Part shown: piece after piece, positions 1 to 11,189 of the stretch
How the letters are laid out: the number at the start of each line of letters is the position of its first letter
Numbering within the stretch: position 1 is the first letter of the stretch
Assembly: GCA_022497145.1 (NCBI GenBank)
Contig: MU386035.1
Coordinates: 1 to 36,938, forward strand
Direction of reading: 5' to 3'
Origin: Rostrohypoxylon terebratum
Taxonomy: Eukaryota; Ascomycota; Sordariomycetes; Xylariales; Hypoxylaceae
Length of the DNA: 36,938 bases
The notes under the pieces: model-generated
What the model was told of the DNA's origin: nothing
Databases searched by the model: none
Seen by the model: only the letters and a program-made list of their open reading frames with translations
Program-made: the position numbers and the translations under genes

Positions 1-137
1 ATCAAGAGCGAGTAGATATTTTTATAAAATTTATATCATTTAAATTGGTTGAGTTATTAAGTTTTAAAGATTTAAGGTGCTGTTGAAGGAGGTGTCGCAA
101 ATGGGGGTGTGTTGCAAAAGTGGGTCATGGCGGTTAA

Positions 138-167
138 GTTGTTGTTGTTGTTGTTGTTGTTGTTGTT
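138..167. repeat. (GTT)10 microsatellite
   Basis: Ten uninterrupted GTT units, in no recognisable coding frame. It should be length-polymorphic between strains. Confidence 0.95.
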
Positions 168-1113
168 CTGTTGAACGTCTGAACGAACGGGCGTGGGCTC
201 CTCTTCGCAACCTCCCTAGGGGTATGGGACGTGACAAGCTCTAATATACAAACTGATGATTCTGATGATACACGGTTCTCTATCATGATGCCATCTCTTG
301 CCCTGGGGGCTCAACATTCCCTGATGCCCGATACCTGTCTGTATAATGAAGGGGCGGGTATTAGTAGACGGCCAAGAGATAAAGCTGGGAGAATATGTCC
401 ATTTTGGGAAGAATGTTCAGGTGTCTAGGGATTTTTTCTCTGTGATGTTGTTATCCCAGCTCGGTTAATGAGGGCGAAAGACCATACTAGAAGCCTTCTT
501 CGCGACAGATGGTAGTTGAAGGTCTAGCTAAATGTTACGGAACAGCCCAGAGTAAGGAATGGAGGACCCTAGCAAGGGAGTTCGTGGACACACTAGATAG
601 TTAGGTGACAATAGTATAAGAAGGGAGCGAAGTTCCCTCCGTCTTGAGGAAAGCTAGCGCTAATAAATCATCAATACTCCCGTATACTAGTAGCAGAGAA
701 GCTGCTACTCTGCATTCACTTTATATTTTACGCTCAGGGGCATTTCGCTGACACTAAAGATGGTATAGGAAGCGGAGGCCGGTCGGAGGGAAACCATAAT
801 GGCCTTTTCAATGTGGAAATTATTGACAGCTGGCCCTGGAGAGTAGATAGATGTGACGAACCTATACTTAGGCTTAGTAAGTATAGCTTCATAAGGGGGT
901 CTTGATTTTAAGGTAACAGTAATCGTAGAGGTCAAGTGTAATCAATCAAGTGTGTTCGTCAGAGAGGCTTGGAGTCCTCTCCCTACTCGTAGTGAATAGA
1001 CTTAGATTGATAACTGAAGAACTAAAGTGAGTGACTAGATACATGAAGTATGTTATGCTTTATATAAGAAATATCCTTCCCTACTTGCTATCCTAGAAGC
1101 CATCGTGACGTGG

Positions 1114-1190
1114 TGGATGTGTGTTGATGTGTTTTGGTATGATGGATGTGTGTTGATGTGTTCCATATCCCCCACATCCATACACATCCA
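1114..1190. repeat. TG-rich direct repeat pair with imperfect inverted copy
   Basis: A 20-bp unit, tggatgtgtgttgatgtgtt, occurs exactly at 1114-1133 and again at 1143-1162. An 18-bp stretch at 1173-1190 is its reverse complement at 16 of 18 positions, so the group could fold into a hairpin. No gene is adjacent. Confidence 0.85.
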
Positions 1191-1712
1191 TTTCTCCGTA
1201 GTTTAACCATGATTGGTTGGCGTGCTCCACATCGGGATGGTTTATTTTTAGTGGTCGTGACAATAGAGTAGGCAGACGAAAGAAGACGTTTGTATATTCT
1301 TACATTCTGCGCAGGGTAAATCTCTGGCCACTTGATAAGCGTTCATGAATTGCACGGTACCAAAATCGAGACAAAACATACATCGATCGGTCCCTTAGGT
1401 ACACTAGGTATATAATCCATTTTATCACATCGATAGCCTCCATATGGGGCGAGGCTTTATTGAATCATGTAAAGGTAAGCTTTATATAACAAGATTAATA
1501 AATATCCTCGCCTAGTACATCCTAAGGACCTCGGTATGGGGTTGTCTCAAGAGCATCTTTAAGCTCTACCGTTCGATTCAACCGCTGGCTGCGGCTCTAC
1601 CTACGTCTTTAATTCTGTTTATCTAATTGTTAACATTGAAAATGGGTTAATAAGACGCAAGTAGGGAGAAACGACGAGGAAAAAACGAGATGCATCATTA
1701 CGTATATGTGCT

Positions 1713-2960
1713 TCACGATTTAGTTATCGACAACCCTCTTAATCCAAGCTGCACCAAGCAGCCTAAATCGGTAGACCCATCTGCCTCCACACCCTTCTCT
1801 TCCGCATCTTCCAGCAACCTATCGATGTATCCTCCCGCTGCTGAGAGGTGGAGAATATGCGCGATAGCGCGATGCACTGCCAAAAGTCGAAGCGACGGAG
1901 GGTCGATGATCCGGTTACTTGTAAGGTAAAGGGTGCGGGTGATAGGAATGTCAAGTTTCCGAGACATAAGTGCGGGAAGGATTGTGTCAATCCGGTAGGT
2001 GTTGGGATGCTTGCTGTCCGGAACGGGTTCAAAGAAAATCATGAAGTCCCCAAAAAGATGATGGAGAGAGTGAGTGAGAGTGATGGCATTATGTGGGCGA
2101 TCAATATCGACACCTTCAATCATATGTTTAATACCATCATCAAGCATGTCAAGGACCGCGAGCGCAGCTTCTCTAGAAGGATCCTAAAACAAGATTGAGC
2201 TAAGGAAGAGATGACCCATTACAGGGAAACATACCATCTGGAGGCTTGCGCCGACCTGCGTTAGGGAGTGTGGGAGTATGTGGGCTACTTCCAGGACATC
2301 AAATGGGGAGGTCTCTTCCCTCAGCAAAGCCCTGTCATCGTCTCGAGCGTCGTCACCATTTTTCAAGCGGACGATCGCTTCACGCTGATCGAACTTTCGC
2401 GATATCACACAGCGATAGCGATCGCGGTCAAGACAAAGCTGTCGAAGAGTTGATAATCGGTCTGCTGTTCTAATGTAGCCCTGCGTTTCTCCAGCCCCCT
2501 GTGCTCTAAGGACGGCGGAATGGATAGCGGGGGAGGGTTGTGCTGTCTTGTGGCCGGAAGCTTTCACTAGGAGACCTATTAGCGGCGATCAAGAGATGGA
2601 GTTGTAGTTGATTTATGGAACTTTACATGGCAGAAAGAAGTTATCCAGGAGGTAGTCTGCGAAGTTAAAGAATACTTCCTCGATCTGCTCGAAATTAGTA
2701 TCTTCGTTATCTACAGAAAGCCGGATGGCCTCGAAGAAAGCCGTCAAAAAAGTATCCTTGGACACCTCGGAGAGTGAATATTCATAGGTCAAGCGGACAA
2801 GTTGAGAGCGCCTATAGGGACTTTTGTTGTTGTTGTTCTCGCTGGCAGAAAAATGCTCGACAATACTATAGAACTTGACTTTGGCCTTGTTGCGCTGATC
2901 TGTCTCCCAGGGTGGCTTGGTAGAATAGCCGATGACGTCTTCGAGGTGGGGAGTGCCCAT
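1713..2960 (-). CDS. HNH-endonuclease-domain protein (3 exons)
   Basis: Three minus-strand exons join in frame: 2960-2627, 2575-2235 and 2183-1713, giving 381 residues. Both introns are 51 nt (2626-2576, GTAAAG..AATAG, phase 1; 2234-2184, GTATGT..TTTAG, phase 0). The protein has an N-terminal helical region of about 110 residues and then the fungal HNH domain: YRCVISRKFD around residue 167, the EVAHILPHSL block (His 210/214), Asn 257 in HNAITL and the HHLF histidines at 266/267. These are the metal and catalytic positions of the beta-beta-alpha-metal fold. Family knowledge: many Ascomycota carry such proteins, and their substrate and role are unknown. Nothing in the sequence shows the protein is active. 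The start at 2960 lacks a purine at -3, and a CTTTTTAG acceptor-like site lies just upstream, so a leader intron or earlier exon is possible. It is divergent from the HET gene. Confidence 0.85.
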
Positions 2961-3519
2961 TTAGTGGGTAACAAGTTTTCCTAAAAAGGGAAGCCGCAAA
3001 ACTGAGAAAACGAAGAGTTCTGTAAAGGAAAAGGAAATATATGGATTTTAGTAGTTGTTAAGTAACAACTGACACAGTTCCAAATATGAGAATAATGATG
3101 AAAAAAGGAATTATCCTGCTACTTTCTCCTCCCCGGGACCGCGCCTTAATCGGAAAAGAAACACGTAGGGCTGTCTTGACGGCGGGAGAGACGGTAGGTA
3201 CTCTAAGATGGCTATAACGAGGCGCGGACGAGTTTATTGTAACCTTTTTTTTGGTAGGTAGAATAGGTAGGTACCCAGAAGGTCCTCTGAAAAAGTGCCC
3301 CTTGCAATAATAGCACTGTATCTTACTGTGCTTACTTAGAAGGACTATTGGTGGCATAGGTACAATACAGTGTATCACAGACTACAGTATTATTCATACA
3401 AAGGGCACTTTTAGGACCTTCTGCTGGGTTAAATCCATGAACTCCCTGTACTAATAAGGCGTCAGCAAAACTTCCAATGGTATCGGTCGTACATCCACTG
3501 GAACCTAATGAACATTTGA
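2961..3519. other. Divergent intergenic region between HNH and HET genes
   Basis: About 560 bp separate two divergent starts, so this should carry both promoters. It contains two nearby ggtaggta tracts around 3250-3275. No TATA box is convincing. An open frame on the minus strand (3058-3378) has no recognisable protein features. Confidence 0.6.
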
Positions 3520-5626
3520 ATGAGCATCATGGCTACGACAGAAAAAGACGATGACAACCAGGTATTCACTTCTGATTTTGACATGTCCAGTACTTCAGAG
3601 GAGTGCATCCTCCCTTATCACCTAAGAAGCCCAATTATTTGGTGCCAGGAAAGGACAGGCAACTTATGGGGTGTCACCATCGCGGCAGATATTCCGACGC
3701 TCCGGCGAGCTCGAGAGACAGGGTGCGACACGTGTACATTAGTATGCGAGGCCTTAGCTACATACAAGAACATCCCAATAGACCAACTATCCGGTAAAGT
3801 TGAGTTCCAACCCGACCGATTCATTATTCACTGGTATTTCCCTCTGCCCGGTGAAGAAAAAGAGAACTCTGCACGCGTTACTCTTCGTTTCTCTATCACA
3901 CCAGGTGAGTTGAATCTACATATATCCAGTAGCCGTAGCCCTCAATCAAGGTACCTTTTCGCTAAAGAGACACCCGATGACTAGACTTTCCCTGCCATAG
4001 GGAAGTGTAATCCACTCCCTGCAAGGACCGATTCGGAAGAAACTTTTACTCAGATACGTGCATGGCTGAAGGGATGCACCGCTACCCACGACAAGTGTAG
4101 ATCGAACGTCCATCGCGAGCTTCCTACACGGCTACTAGACCTTCATGACGTAGGGTCGGTTGGAATCGCTAGGCTCATCGAGGGGCGGGACGTTCCCATT
4201 AAAGATGGAAAATACGCATCCCTAAGTCACTGCTGGGGTGGAAGATTGGTTGAACATGCTACGGCTACTAAGAAATCTTTGGGAGGGTATGAGGCAGGGT
4301 ATTCCGGTTGAAGCTTTACCTCAGACATTCCGTGATGCGATAGTAACCACAAGAAGACTCGACATCCGATATCTGTGGATCGACTCCATGTGTATCATAC
4401 AAGACGACGAGTCCGATTGGGAAAGGGAATCCAAGAAGATGTCCAGTGTCTACCAGGATTCGATTATTACAATTGCTGCGACATGCTCCAAATATAGTTC
4501 TCAAGGCTTCTTTACCTCTTCCAGCCAATAGGCCCCTTACCCCTTCGAGTGCCGGACGGCTCTAGGCCAGCCATTTAACGTGTATTTCCAGCAGCGTCTA
4601 CAGCACCATGACGACCGATTGACCGAGTCATTCCAACCGCTGTTAAAGCGCGCTTGGGTGCACCAAGAACGCTTACTCTCGCCTAGATATCTGCACTTCA
4701 TGCTAGGAGAGGTGGTCTGGGATTGCAATGAACATCTAGTCTGTCAGTGTGAGCAGAGACGATTCGACGAGCGTGAGCACTCCTTGAGCTTTCGCATAAA
4801 AACTTTCTATGCAAATACGATGAGAACGAAAGAGGTGAGAAATCTGAAGGTCCTTTGGTGTATTGTTCTCAAAGATTACACGTACCAGGCCCTATCCTTC
4901 GAGAAGGATCGCTTGCAAGCAGTCGCAGGGATTGTTAGCCATTTTTCTTCCGTCGAGCTACCGTCTAATCCGGGGAAGCCTGCGCTGGGTCGCTATATCG
5001 AGGGACTTTGGGAAGATACGTTGTGCGAAGATTTATGTTGGACTGTGGTCCCACAAGAGAGAGTGAATCCTCGCCCGGTAGACTGGAGGAAGTGGAGAGC
5101 TCCAACATGGTCCTGGGCATCCGTCCAAGATCCCTCTTCCTTCGTCAATTATCCGGATTCCCATAGATGGGCTGTGGAATTGGCTAAGATTATCGAGGTT
5201 ACATTCGTCACTCACGACCAAGCGTGCCTGGAGCAGGTTCAGTACAATTGTATCCGTCTAGAATTATTGACAACGAAGATGACATTAGTTAAACAAGTAA
5301 GATCGGACCGGAAAGATGGTTTTGGTGGTTGGAATTTACAGGTAAATGGGAATTGCCTGGGAACGATCGTAACACGCCCTGATTACGATTACGCAATACC
5401 CGGACCAGACCAAATCTTTCCTAGGAGCCCTATCCTCGGTGGTCTGATGCTAGAAACCCAATTTAGCATAGGAACACATGTTGAAGGTCTCCTGCTGGTA
5501 CTAGCGGACGAAGAAAACGCATTGTATAACCGTATTGGCCAATTTTCATATACCACAGGATCTGAGGCAGACCTGCTAGGGTTCCGTTCTTCGTTCTCAC
5601 AGAAGCAAGTTATATCGCTAGTATAA
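3520..5626 (+). pseudogene. HET-domain (heterokaryon incompatibility) gene, disrupted
   Basis: HET proteins act in fungal allorecognition and trigger cell death when incompatible individuals fuse. An N-terminal part (3520-3904, with a CDTC motif) joins the rest through a 96-nt phase-1 intron (3905-4000, GTGAGT..CATAG). The HET blocks follow: SLSHCWGG near 4219, then RYLWIDSMCIIQDD and ESKKMSSVYQDSIITIAAT up to 4490. The C-terminal half includes WVHQERLLSPR, a DRLQAVAGI block and RAPTWSWASV, ending at 5626. Two defects remain after splicing. The frame shifts by one base between SLSHCWGG and QGIPVEALP (about 4238-4297), and an in-frame TAG lies at 4529-4531 with homologous-looking sequence on both sides. 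No intron with a proper donor and acceptor and the right length removes either. The rest is well preserved, so inactivation looks recent, or one lesion is an assembly error. Confidence 0.8.
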
Positions 5627-6049
5627 GTTTCTGTTTTGAATACTCATACTCAAGCCTGGCCGTCTTAGTAAATGATGAAGCACTCTTAACTTCACTGCCG
5701 AATATCAGATATCTACAAAGCTAAATTACGTACCGAGATATGTAGGGGTAGGGGGGTGTATGACTAAGCATACGTGACTGAAACGGGAGAAATCCCTTGA
5801 ATATTGATCTAGTAGTATTGAATTTTAGGTCATATTTACCACTGTACGATTTCCAGCTGCCACATTATGTACATGTACATTAATTCCGGTACTGCGATCA
5901 ACAGTCAAGGTGACGAGGTCTTGATCTTCAACAGTATAGCTCTTATGAACTTCCTTCATTGGACCCTTGTAACTTCACCTGAGCGATATCTTTCATGGAT
6001 GTATTATATAAGTCTCGATAAGTAATTTCTCGAAGCCTTGATGGGTGTT
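5627..6049. other. Intergenic, convergent ends of HET and secreted-protein genes
   Basis: This is the 3' flank shared by the plus-strand HET gene and the minus-strand secreted-protein gene. It is AT-rich with a short G-rich spot near 5745. I see no gene. Confidence 0.6.
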
Positions 6050-6680
6050 TTAAGATGTGGTGTTTTGAGTTGATCCGTCAGGAGGGCCGAAGCGCGGACC
6101 GCCGTGTGGTGCTCCGTGTGGAGGCCCATAGGGAGGTCCATGTGGGGGACCGTAAGGGGGCGTGGGGAATGAGGGCGTAGTCGTAGCTGTAGGCGTGGAA
6201 AATGATTCCGACGATGATACGTCAGAGGGCGACGAGGACCCAAGTCGATCTACGGCATATGCAACCCATTGAGTGGGAGAATTGTTGCATACGACAGGAC
6301 TCCCATCCTCAGATCCCTGGATGATAGTTCCGTCATCTGAACAGTTAGAGGTGGTGTAGGCATGGACTTCAGTAAAAAGTTAGTAATGTTAATTTCACTA
6401 AAACCTCGCGATGGTCAATTTAGTGAACGAGGTAGAGGAAACACTCACAAACCCAGCCATCTGTGATGTGGACGTATATAGAGCTGAATGCTTCGGGCCA
6501 TTGGTTGCACATGCCAGTCATAGACTCGGTGAAAGTGCCAACCCCTTGATTGTCGGCCGAGCAGCCCACTTGACCGAATGTCCTGAGATCGCCTACGTAT
6601 GGATCGTTTCGTGGGAGAGCTACAGCATTGGCCCTGAACGCGAGGGCGAGAAGGCCAGCGAGGATATGTGTAGAATACAT
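6050..6680 (-). CDS. Small secreted protein with Pro/Gly/His-rich tail (2 exons)
   Basis: Exons 6680-6449 and 6366-6050 join through an 82-nt phase-1 intron with a GTGAGT donor and a perfect TACTAAC branch point, giving 182 residues. The start has A at -3. Residues 1 to about 22 form a classical signal peptide (MYSTHILAGLLALAFRANAV). The mature part has four cysteines (GC, MC, NC and VC contexts), which suggests two disulphides. A Ser/Thr-rich linker follows, then a tail of repeated PYGPPHG-like units near the C-terminus. I do not recognise a family. It could be a cell-wall protein or an effector-like secreted protein; neither is shown. Without the intron, exon 1 reads into a stop ten codons later. 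Confidence 0.75.
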
Positions 6681-8222
6681 TTTGGAAATTGAGATTTTCG
6701 GAATATCTTATCTTGCTCGCTAGCTGTAGTGGGTGAAGGAAATAAAGCGAGCGCGTGGACAGTCAATCGTAAATCTTACAATAACGAATGCTTAGGTCGT
6801 GACGTTCATATGTTCATTACGGTAGTCAGAGAGTAGTCAGAGAGGTGCGCTCCTACTAACGGCCTGAATCTTAAATACTCCAGACCTGTCGCCATGGTGG
6901 GGGGACGGGAGAAGAACCGGGCTCCAGAATCGCGGATAGCCTAGACCCAATAAGTGAACGGGCGGCAACGCCACCGCAACCTTATTCCGATATACGAGTA
7001 ATACATGCGAGATATGAGGAGGTCGGTGATGGCCGTAGAGGCTCATCATGCCGTCATACGCGAGAAAGTCGCACGGTATCCCGTACCGAGAGGCAAGCTG
7101 CGGATATTTCCAATATAACCAACACCTCGGAACAATAAATGTCTTGGCCGTAGATCGCACGACAAACTGCTTGTTCTAGCCACCTATATCGGAGTTACGA
7201 TGTCAAGAATCTTCGATGCGGGTTGCCGTCCCACCTCGTAATGAGCAAACAGCTGTAAAGGTAGGTAGGTATTAGGTAGGCATCCTGCCATCCGAACCAC
7301 ACACTTGGAACTCGTATTTCGCCGAGTGCTGCTAGTTTACTCAATATTATTACGTCGTAGCCATCTCAGCGAAAACCGGGTCACTTCCTAGAGAGAGCTG
7401 TTGGGTCATGACTCGATCCCCTAGCAGCTCTGTATAAATTACTAACAAAGTCCTGGATGATTAGCTGCTCGTTTTCCTACAATGCCGGAGATATGGGGAG
7501 ATGCCAAAGATCAGTGCTAGTAATAGGTACCGAGGCGCATATGCTGTATGTATGTTAGTCCGATCGGTCAAGTTGGTGGATGAAGCCGAGTGAAGTCCAC
7601 TTTTCAATTGAAGATCAGTACCCGTTACATACAAATTCAGAAATCCATCTTAATTGTGAGGAGGAACAATGATTTTCGCTTGATTAGACCGAATATTCTA
7701 TTGTTTGCATTGTTGATGTTGCGGGAGAAAAGAAGGGGAGCTTTCAAGGTTTCGTCCCTATGTCCCTATTATTATTAAAATAAAGAGAATACCTACACCC
7801 GTGCACAGATGACGTAATATTCCACTAGTATTAGAGCTTTTTCCCTGTTCAAGCGCGTAGACGTAGGTAGTAGGCGCGTCACGGAGATAAAAAAAATTAT
7901 TTTTAGTTACCTGGTAACTGCCTGAGTAACTAGCGACGAATCATCAAAAGGAAAGAACGACCTTTTTGTTGACCTGCCTAGCTGCTAAGCACAAAATCAC
8001 CAACATTCACAAAACCGTGATTCTTCATTCTTCATTCATTTTTTTCACTTGTCCCATCGTCTTCCTTTTCCTTTCCGGGATCACGATATTTAACCACATT
8101 CTTTTCTCCACCCAGAAGCCTTGTCCACTAAGCATGTCGTCTATCATCAATTCATCTCACACACCCCACTACCATATTTCTCCTATTACATAGCATAGTG
8201 CTCAAGAATTACAGTCGCAATC
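6681..8222. other. Intergenic, promoter side of two divergent genes
   Basis: About 1.5 kb between the minus-strand secreted-protein gene and the plus-strand gene at 8223, so it should hold both promoters. It contains a GGTAGGTAGGTATTAGGTAGG tract at 7260-7280. Just before 8223 it becomes CT/CA-rich (8020-8200), typical of fungal 5' leaders. The open frames here look random. Confidence 0.6.
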
Positions 8223-9050
8223 ATGCCTGGCGGATTGGACGACTCGCGCTGGGCGCCCAAGAACCTTAACAACCGAATCCATAAATCTCGCGGACGTTTC
8301 GGTCAAACTGCGCGATCTCAATCTTCTTCCTACACGACCCTATCGACCTCCCAATCCGAAACACTCCTTCAACAATTCGAAGATCGACCCGAGCCCGAGA
8401 AAGAGTTCTCCCGATTTCTCAAGATCGTTGCCAGACTCAATTGGAAGCTGCCTTTCCTTAAGATGGGATATGACATGGCCAAGGCAGTTGCTGGCAAAGA
8501 CAAGTCGCAAGTCGAAGCATCCGAAGTCCAATTCAAACTAGATTTTCATGAGTTCTACATGTTAATCGAACGTGCCCTCGTCCGATTGATGGGTATCTTC
8601 GGGGTTATAGTTAAAGGCAACGGGATAATCGTCGACGGGATCGTCACAGTGAATAATCGCCAGGAAGACGGCCCGGGTCACGACATGAATGGAGACCACA
8701 AGGAACATGTTATCCAGCACTTCTACCACAAGAACGTCTTGGCCGCACTAAATGATACCAAGAACCCTCTCTACAGCATATTCGGCAAGCCGGAAGTTCG
8801 TGCGCAACTGTCAAGAGCCAAGGACCTTAGGAATCGTTGGAAGAATATTGACGAAGCCGACACCACCAACTATGCGCCGCTACCTCTCTCGACCTACAAC
8901 CTCGAGTTGATGATGCAGACAATTCTGACGGCGATCGAGGAGGCGCACAAGCTTGCGCTCGAGTATCTTGCAAAGGGAGGGAAAGAGCCAGAGGCCAAGG
9001 CGGAGGATTGGGAGTTTATGGTGGATGCTATGGATTGGGAGGCCGTTTAA
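8223..9050 (+). CDS. Conserved-type fungal protein of unknown function
   Basis: A single exon encodes 275 residues. The ATG has A at -3 and follows a pyrimidine-rich leader. The N-terminus (about residues 1-55) is basic and Ser/Thr-rich and probably disordered. The central part is mixed helical, with a hydrophobic segment around ALVRLMGIFGVIVKGNGIIVDGI that could be a buried helix or strand pair rather than a true membrane span. The C-terminal half is helix-rich with an acidic end (DWEFMVDAMDWEAV). There is no signal peptide and no catalytic motif I can name. Codon use is GC-balanced and ordered like the neighbouring genes, which is why I call it real. The function is unknown to me. Confidence 0.8.
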   Translation: MPGGLDDSRWAPKNLNNRIHKSRGRFGQTARSQSSSYTTLSTSQSETLLQQFEDRPEPEKEFSRFLKIVARLNWKLPFLKMGYDMAKAVAGKDKSQVEASEVQFKLDFHEFYMLIERALVRLMGIFGVIVKGNGIIVDGIVTVNNRQEDGPGHDMNGDHKEHVIQHFYHKNVLAALNDTKNPLYSIFGKPEVRAQLSRAKDLRNRWKNIDEADTTNYAPLPLSTYNLELMMQTILTAIEEAHKLALEYLAKGGKEPEAKAEDWEFMVDAMDWEAV

Positions 9051-10160
9051 TAATCTTGCAGGATTCTTTTTGACCTGTATACACCGAAGTCAACGCACCC
9101 TTTTGACATCACCTCGAGACAAACCCATATACTTGGCAACTGTTTCATGATCGCAACGAACCCTACTTACGCTATACACGATTCGATTGGTTTCAACATC
9201 CGATTCCAAACCATATCGAGACCCTGGCTACATCTCTCCTGCCACAAGCAAACGACGAGGTTCATAGTATAGGTCTCAACATGCAAGAGGGGGAACGTCT
9301 GTTTTCCGAGTTAGGCGTATTCGGTGTCGGTTTGCGTGTACGAACAATTGGAGTTAGTTATCATCGCTTTGGCGTGGCTCTTTTGATTAAGGAGTGGAGG
9401 ATGCATTTCCTCTCTTAATGATATCGGTGGTTCTTTAAAAATAAGAGATGGCGTTTAGATCGGTGGTGTGGCTAAAGTAAGATGGCATTGGCATTGATAC
9501 CCAGGGCAAGCAGGCAGGCAGGACAACTCCCTTATGCCCAGTAGAATTAGATTCATTGGTATTAGATCGTAGCTCGTAGCTCGTAGCTCGTAGTGCTTGG
9601 ATAAACGTAATTGAAAGACGGCATAGGTAACTAATAATGTCTCTGGCTGATTATGGCGATGAGGATGAGTCAGACATCTTACGACAACTGCTTACGCTTC
9701 GCAGTGATGAGAATATGCCATATATGTATCATTCCCTTCCTTTCCCTTCCTGTCGCATCTACGAGTGAATCAAATGAGTGCTCTAGAAAGTAGAACGTGA
9801 TACAAAGCGTCGAATCAAGATCGACGATGTTTCAGGGGTCCTCATAAGTCCCGAAGCTCACATGCTTCAGGTACCTGGCAGCTGCCTGGGTAGATACGAG
9901 ATTAGACCAATCACATGCAACATTCACATACCACTTAACCCTAAATCAGCCTAGCCCCTCCGTTCAAACGTCAGAGGGATCCACCGGAACTCTGTACTGG
10001 TGCCGTAATAGCAGATTAGCTATCTTCGTAACCTCTCACATTCCTCTAGTTACAAGAACCACCTATTGTCAGCGACCAACACCTAGCATCCTATCTATCA
10101 TTCGTATTCTTCATCTTATACATCTAGAATCTGGAGCTCGGTTGAAGAGACACCGCCAAT
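9051..10160. other. Intergenic region upstream of RNase T2 gene
   Basis: This holds the 3' flank of the 8223 gene and the promoter and leader of the RNase gene. A 7-bp tandem repeat (9567-9593) is listed separately. CT-rich sequence from about 10030 to 10130 probably belongs to the RNase leader. No gene is seen. Confidence 0.6.
9567..9593. repeat. 7-bp tandem repeat, about 3.9 copies
   Basis: The unit tcgtagc is repeated without error at 9567-9593. It is noncoding. Confidence 0.9.
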
Positions 10161-11130
10161 ATGCCTTCAGCCGCTTCTCTGCGGTCCATACTCGCCTACG
10201 CGAGCAACTTCGTCTCGCAATTCCCGCTATTCCCTAACACGCAGAACCCGCTATCGGCCCTCACTCCCCAGGGACCTAGCCACGTCGACTCCTTGACTAC
10301 TCCCTACGAACCATACGAGCCTCTGACAGGTGCGCCATCCTGTCCTATCGACGTACCTGTGAGCTGCAACAACAGCACGGCAGCCGATTCGTGTTGTTTC
10401 ATCCACCCGGGAGGTCGCCTGCTCCTTACCCAGTTCTGGGACTCGAAGGTACACGTCGGCGGCAGTGAAGAAGATTGGACGCTACATGGGCTGTGGCCGG
10501 ATCTATGCGATGGTTCGTACGACCAGTTCTGCGGGATGACGCCGCGATTCGAGAACATCAGCGGAGTGCTGGAGCAATACGGCCAAGACGAACTGCTAGC
10601 CGACATGAACCGGTACTGGATTGCCAACTAGTACGTCTCCCATTTCCCACCCTAAAGCAAGCAGATAGCGGAACGATGAAGCTGACTACCTGAACCACAG
10701 CGGCACAAACGAGCACCTATGGGCCCACGAATACAACAAGCACGCCACCTGCATCAACACGCTAGCCACGAGCTGCTACGGCGACAGCTACACACCAGGC
10801 CTCGAGGTCGTCGACTACTTCGTGCGCGCCTTCAGCCTATTCAAGCAGCTCGACACCTACTATGCCCTGCAGCACGCCGGCATCGAGCCCAACTACAAGA
10901 AGACCTACGACCTGTCCAAGATCCAGTCCACGCTCGAGCACTTCAGCGGCGGAAAGGTCATCCTCAAGTGTACCGGTAGACACCACAATGTCCTGCACGA
11001 GGCCTGGTACGTGTATTTCGTGAAGGGCAGCTTGCAGGGTGGTGACTTTGTCCCCGCGAAGGATAGCTTCAAGGGTGACCAGGGGAACTGCGCGAGCCAG
11101 GTTAGGTATTTACCTAAGCGCCATAAGTGA
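10161..11130 (+). CDS. Ribonuclease T2 family endoribonuclease (2 exons)
   Basis: Exons 10161-10630 and 10701-11130 join through a 70-nt phase-2 intron (GTACGT donor, GCTGAC branch, CCACAG acceptor), giving 299 residues. Both catalytic signatures are intact: CAS I as WTLHGLWPD with His109, and CAS II as HEYNKHATC with Glu167, Lys170 and His171. The cysteine-rich start of the domain (SCPIDVPVSCNN..DSCCFIHPGG) matches eukaryotic T2 enzymes with several disulphides. RNase T2 enzymes cleave single-stranded RNA through a 2',3'-cyclic phosphate and are secreted or vacuolar. The first 30 residues (LRSILAYASNFVSQFPLF) are only moderately hydrophobic, so the signal peptide is weak by eye. The length fits the fungal family and the start has A at -3. 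Exon 2 is clearly GC-rich. Confidence 0.92.
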
Positions 11131-11160
11131 AGCAGAATCTCCGAAAGTTGATGTTCAACT

Positions 11161-11189
11161 TTTTTTTTCTTTTTCTTTTTCTTTTTTTT
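11161..11189. repeat. Polypyrimidine T/C tract
   Basis: T-rich tract with single C interruptions, directly after the RNase T2 stop codon. It probably lies in the 3' UTR or terminator region. Confidence 0.7.

Larger units (their letters stand above)
1..1712. other. Left-edge intergenic region
   Basis: No reading frame here looks like a protein I recognise. The open frames are short and have poor codon character. The region is AT-rich and holds a GTT microsatellite (138-167) and a TG-rich direct/inverted repeat group (1114-1190), listed separately. The 3' flank of the minus-strand HNH gene occupies the right end. Confidence 0.6.

Noticed and set aside
3982..3984. Apparent stop codon at the end of the first HET segment
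   Set aside because: It lies inside a good 96-nt intron (GTGAGT..CATAG, 3905-4000) that restores the frame, so it is not a lesion.
6837..7160. 107-codon minus-strand frame
   Set aside because: Composition is random-looking, with no domain and no start context worth trusting.
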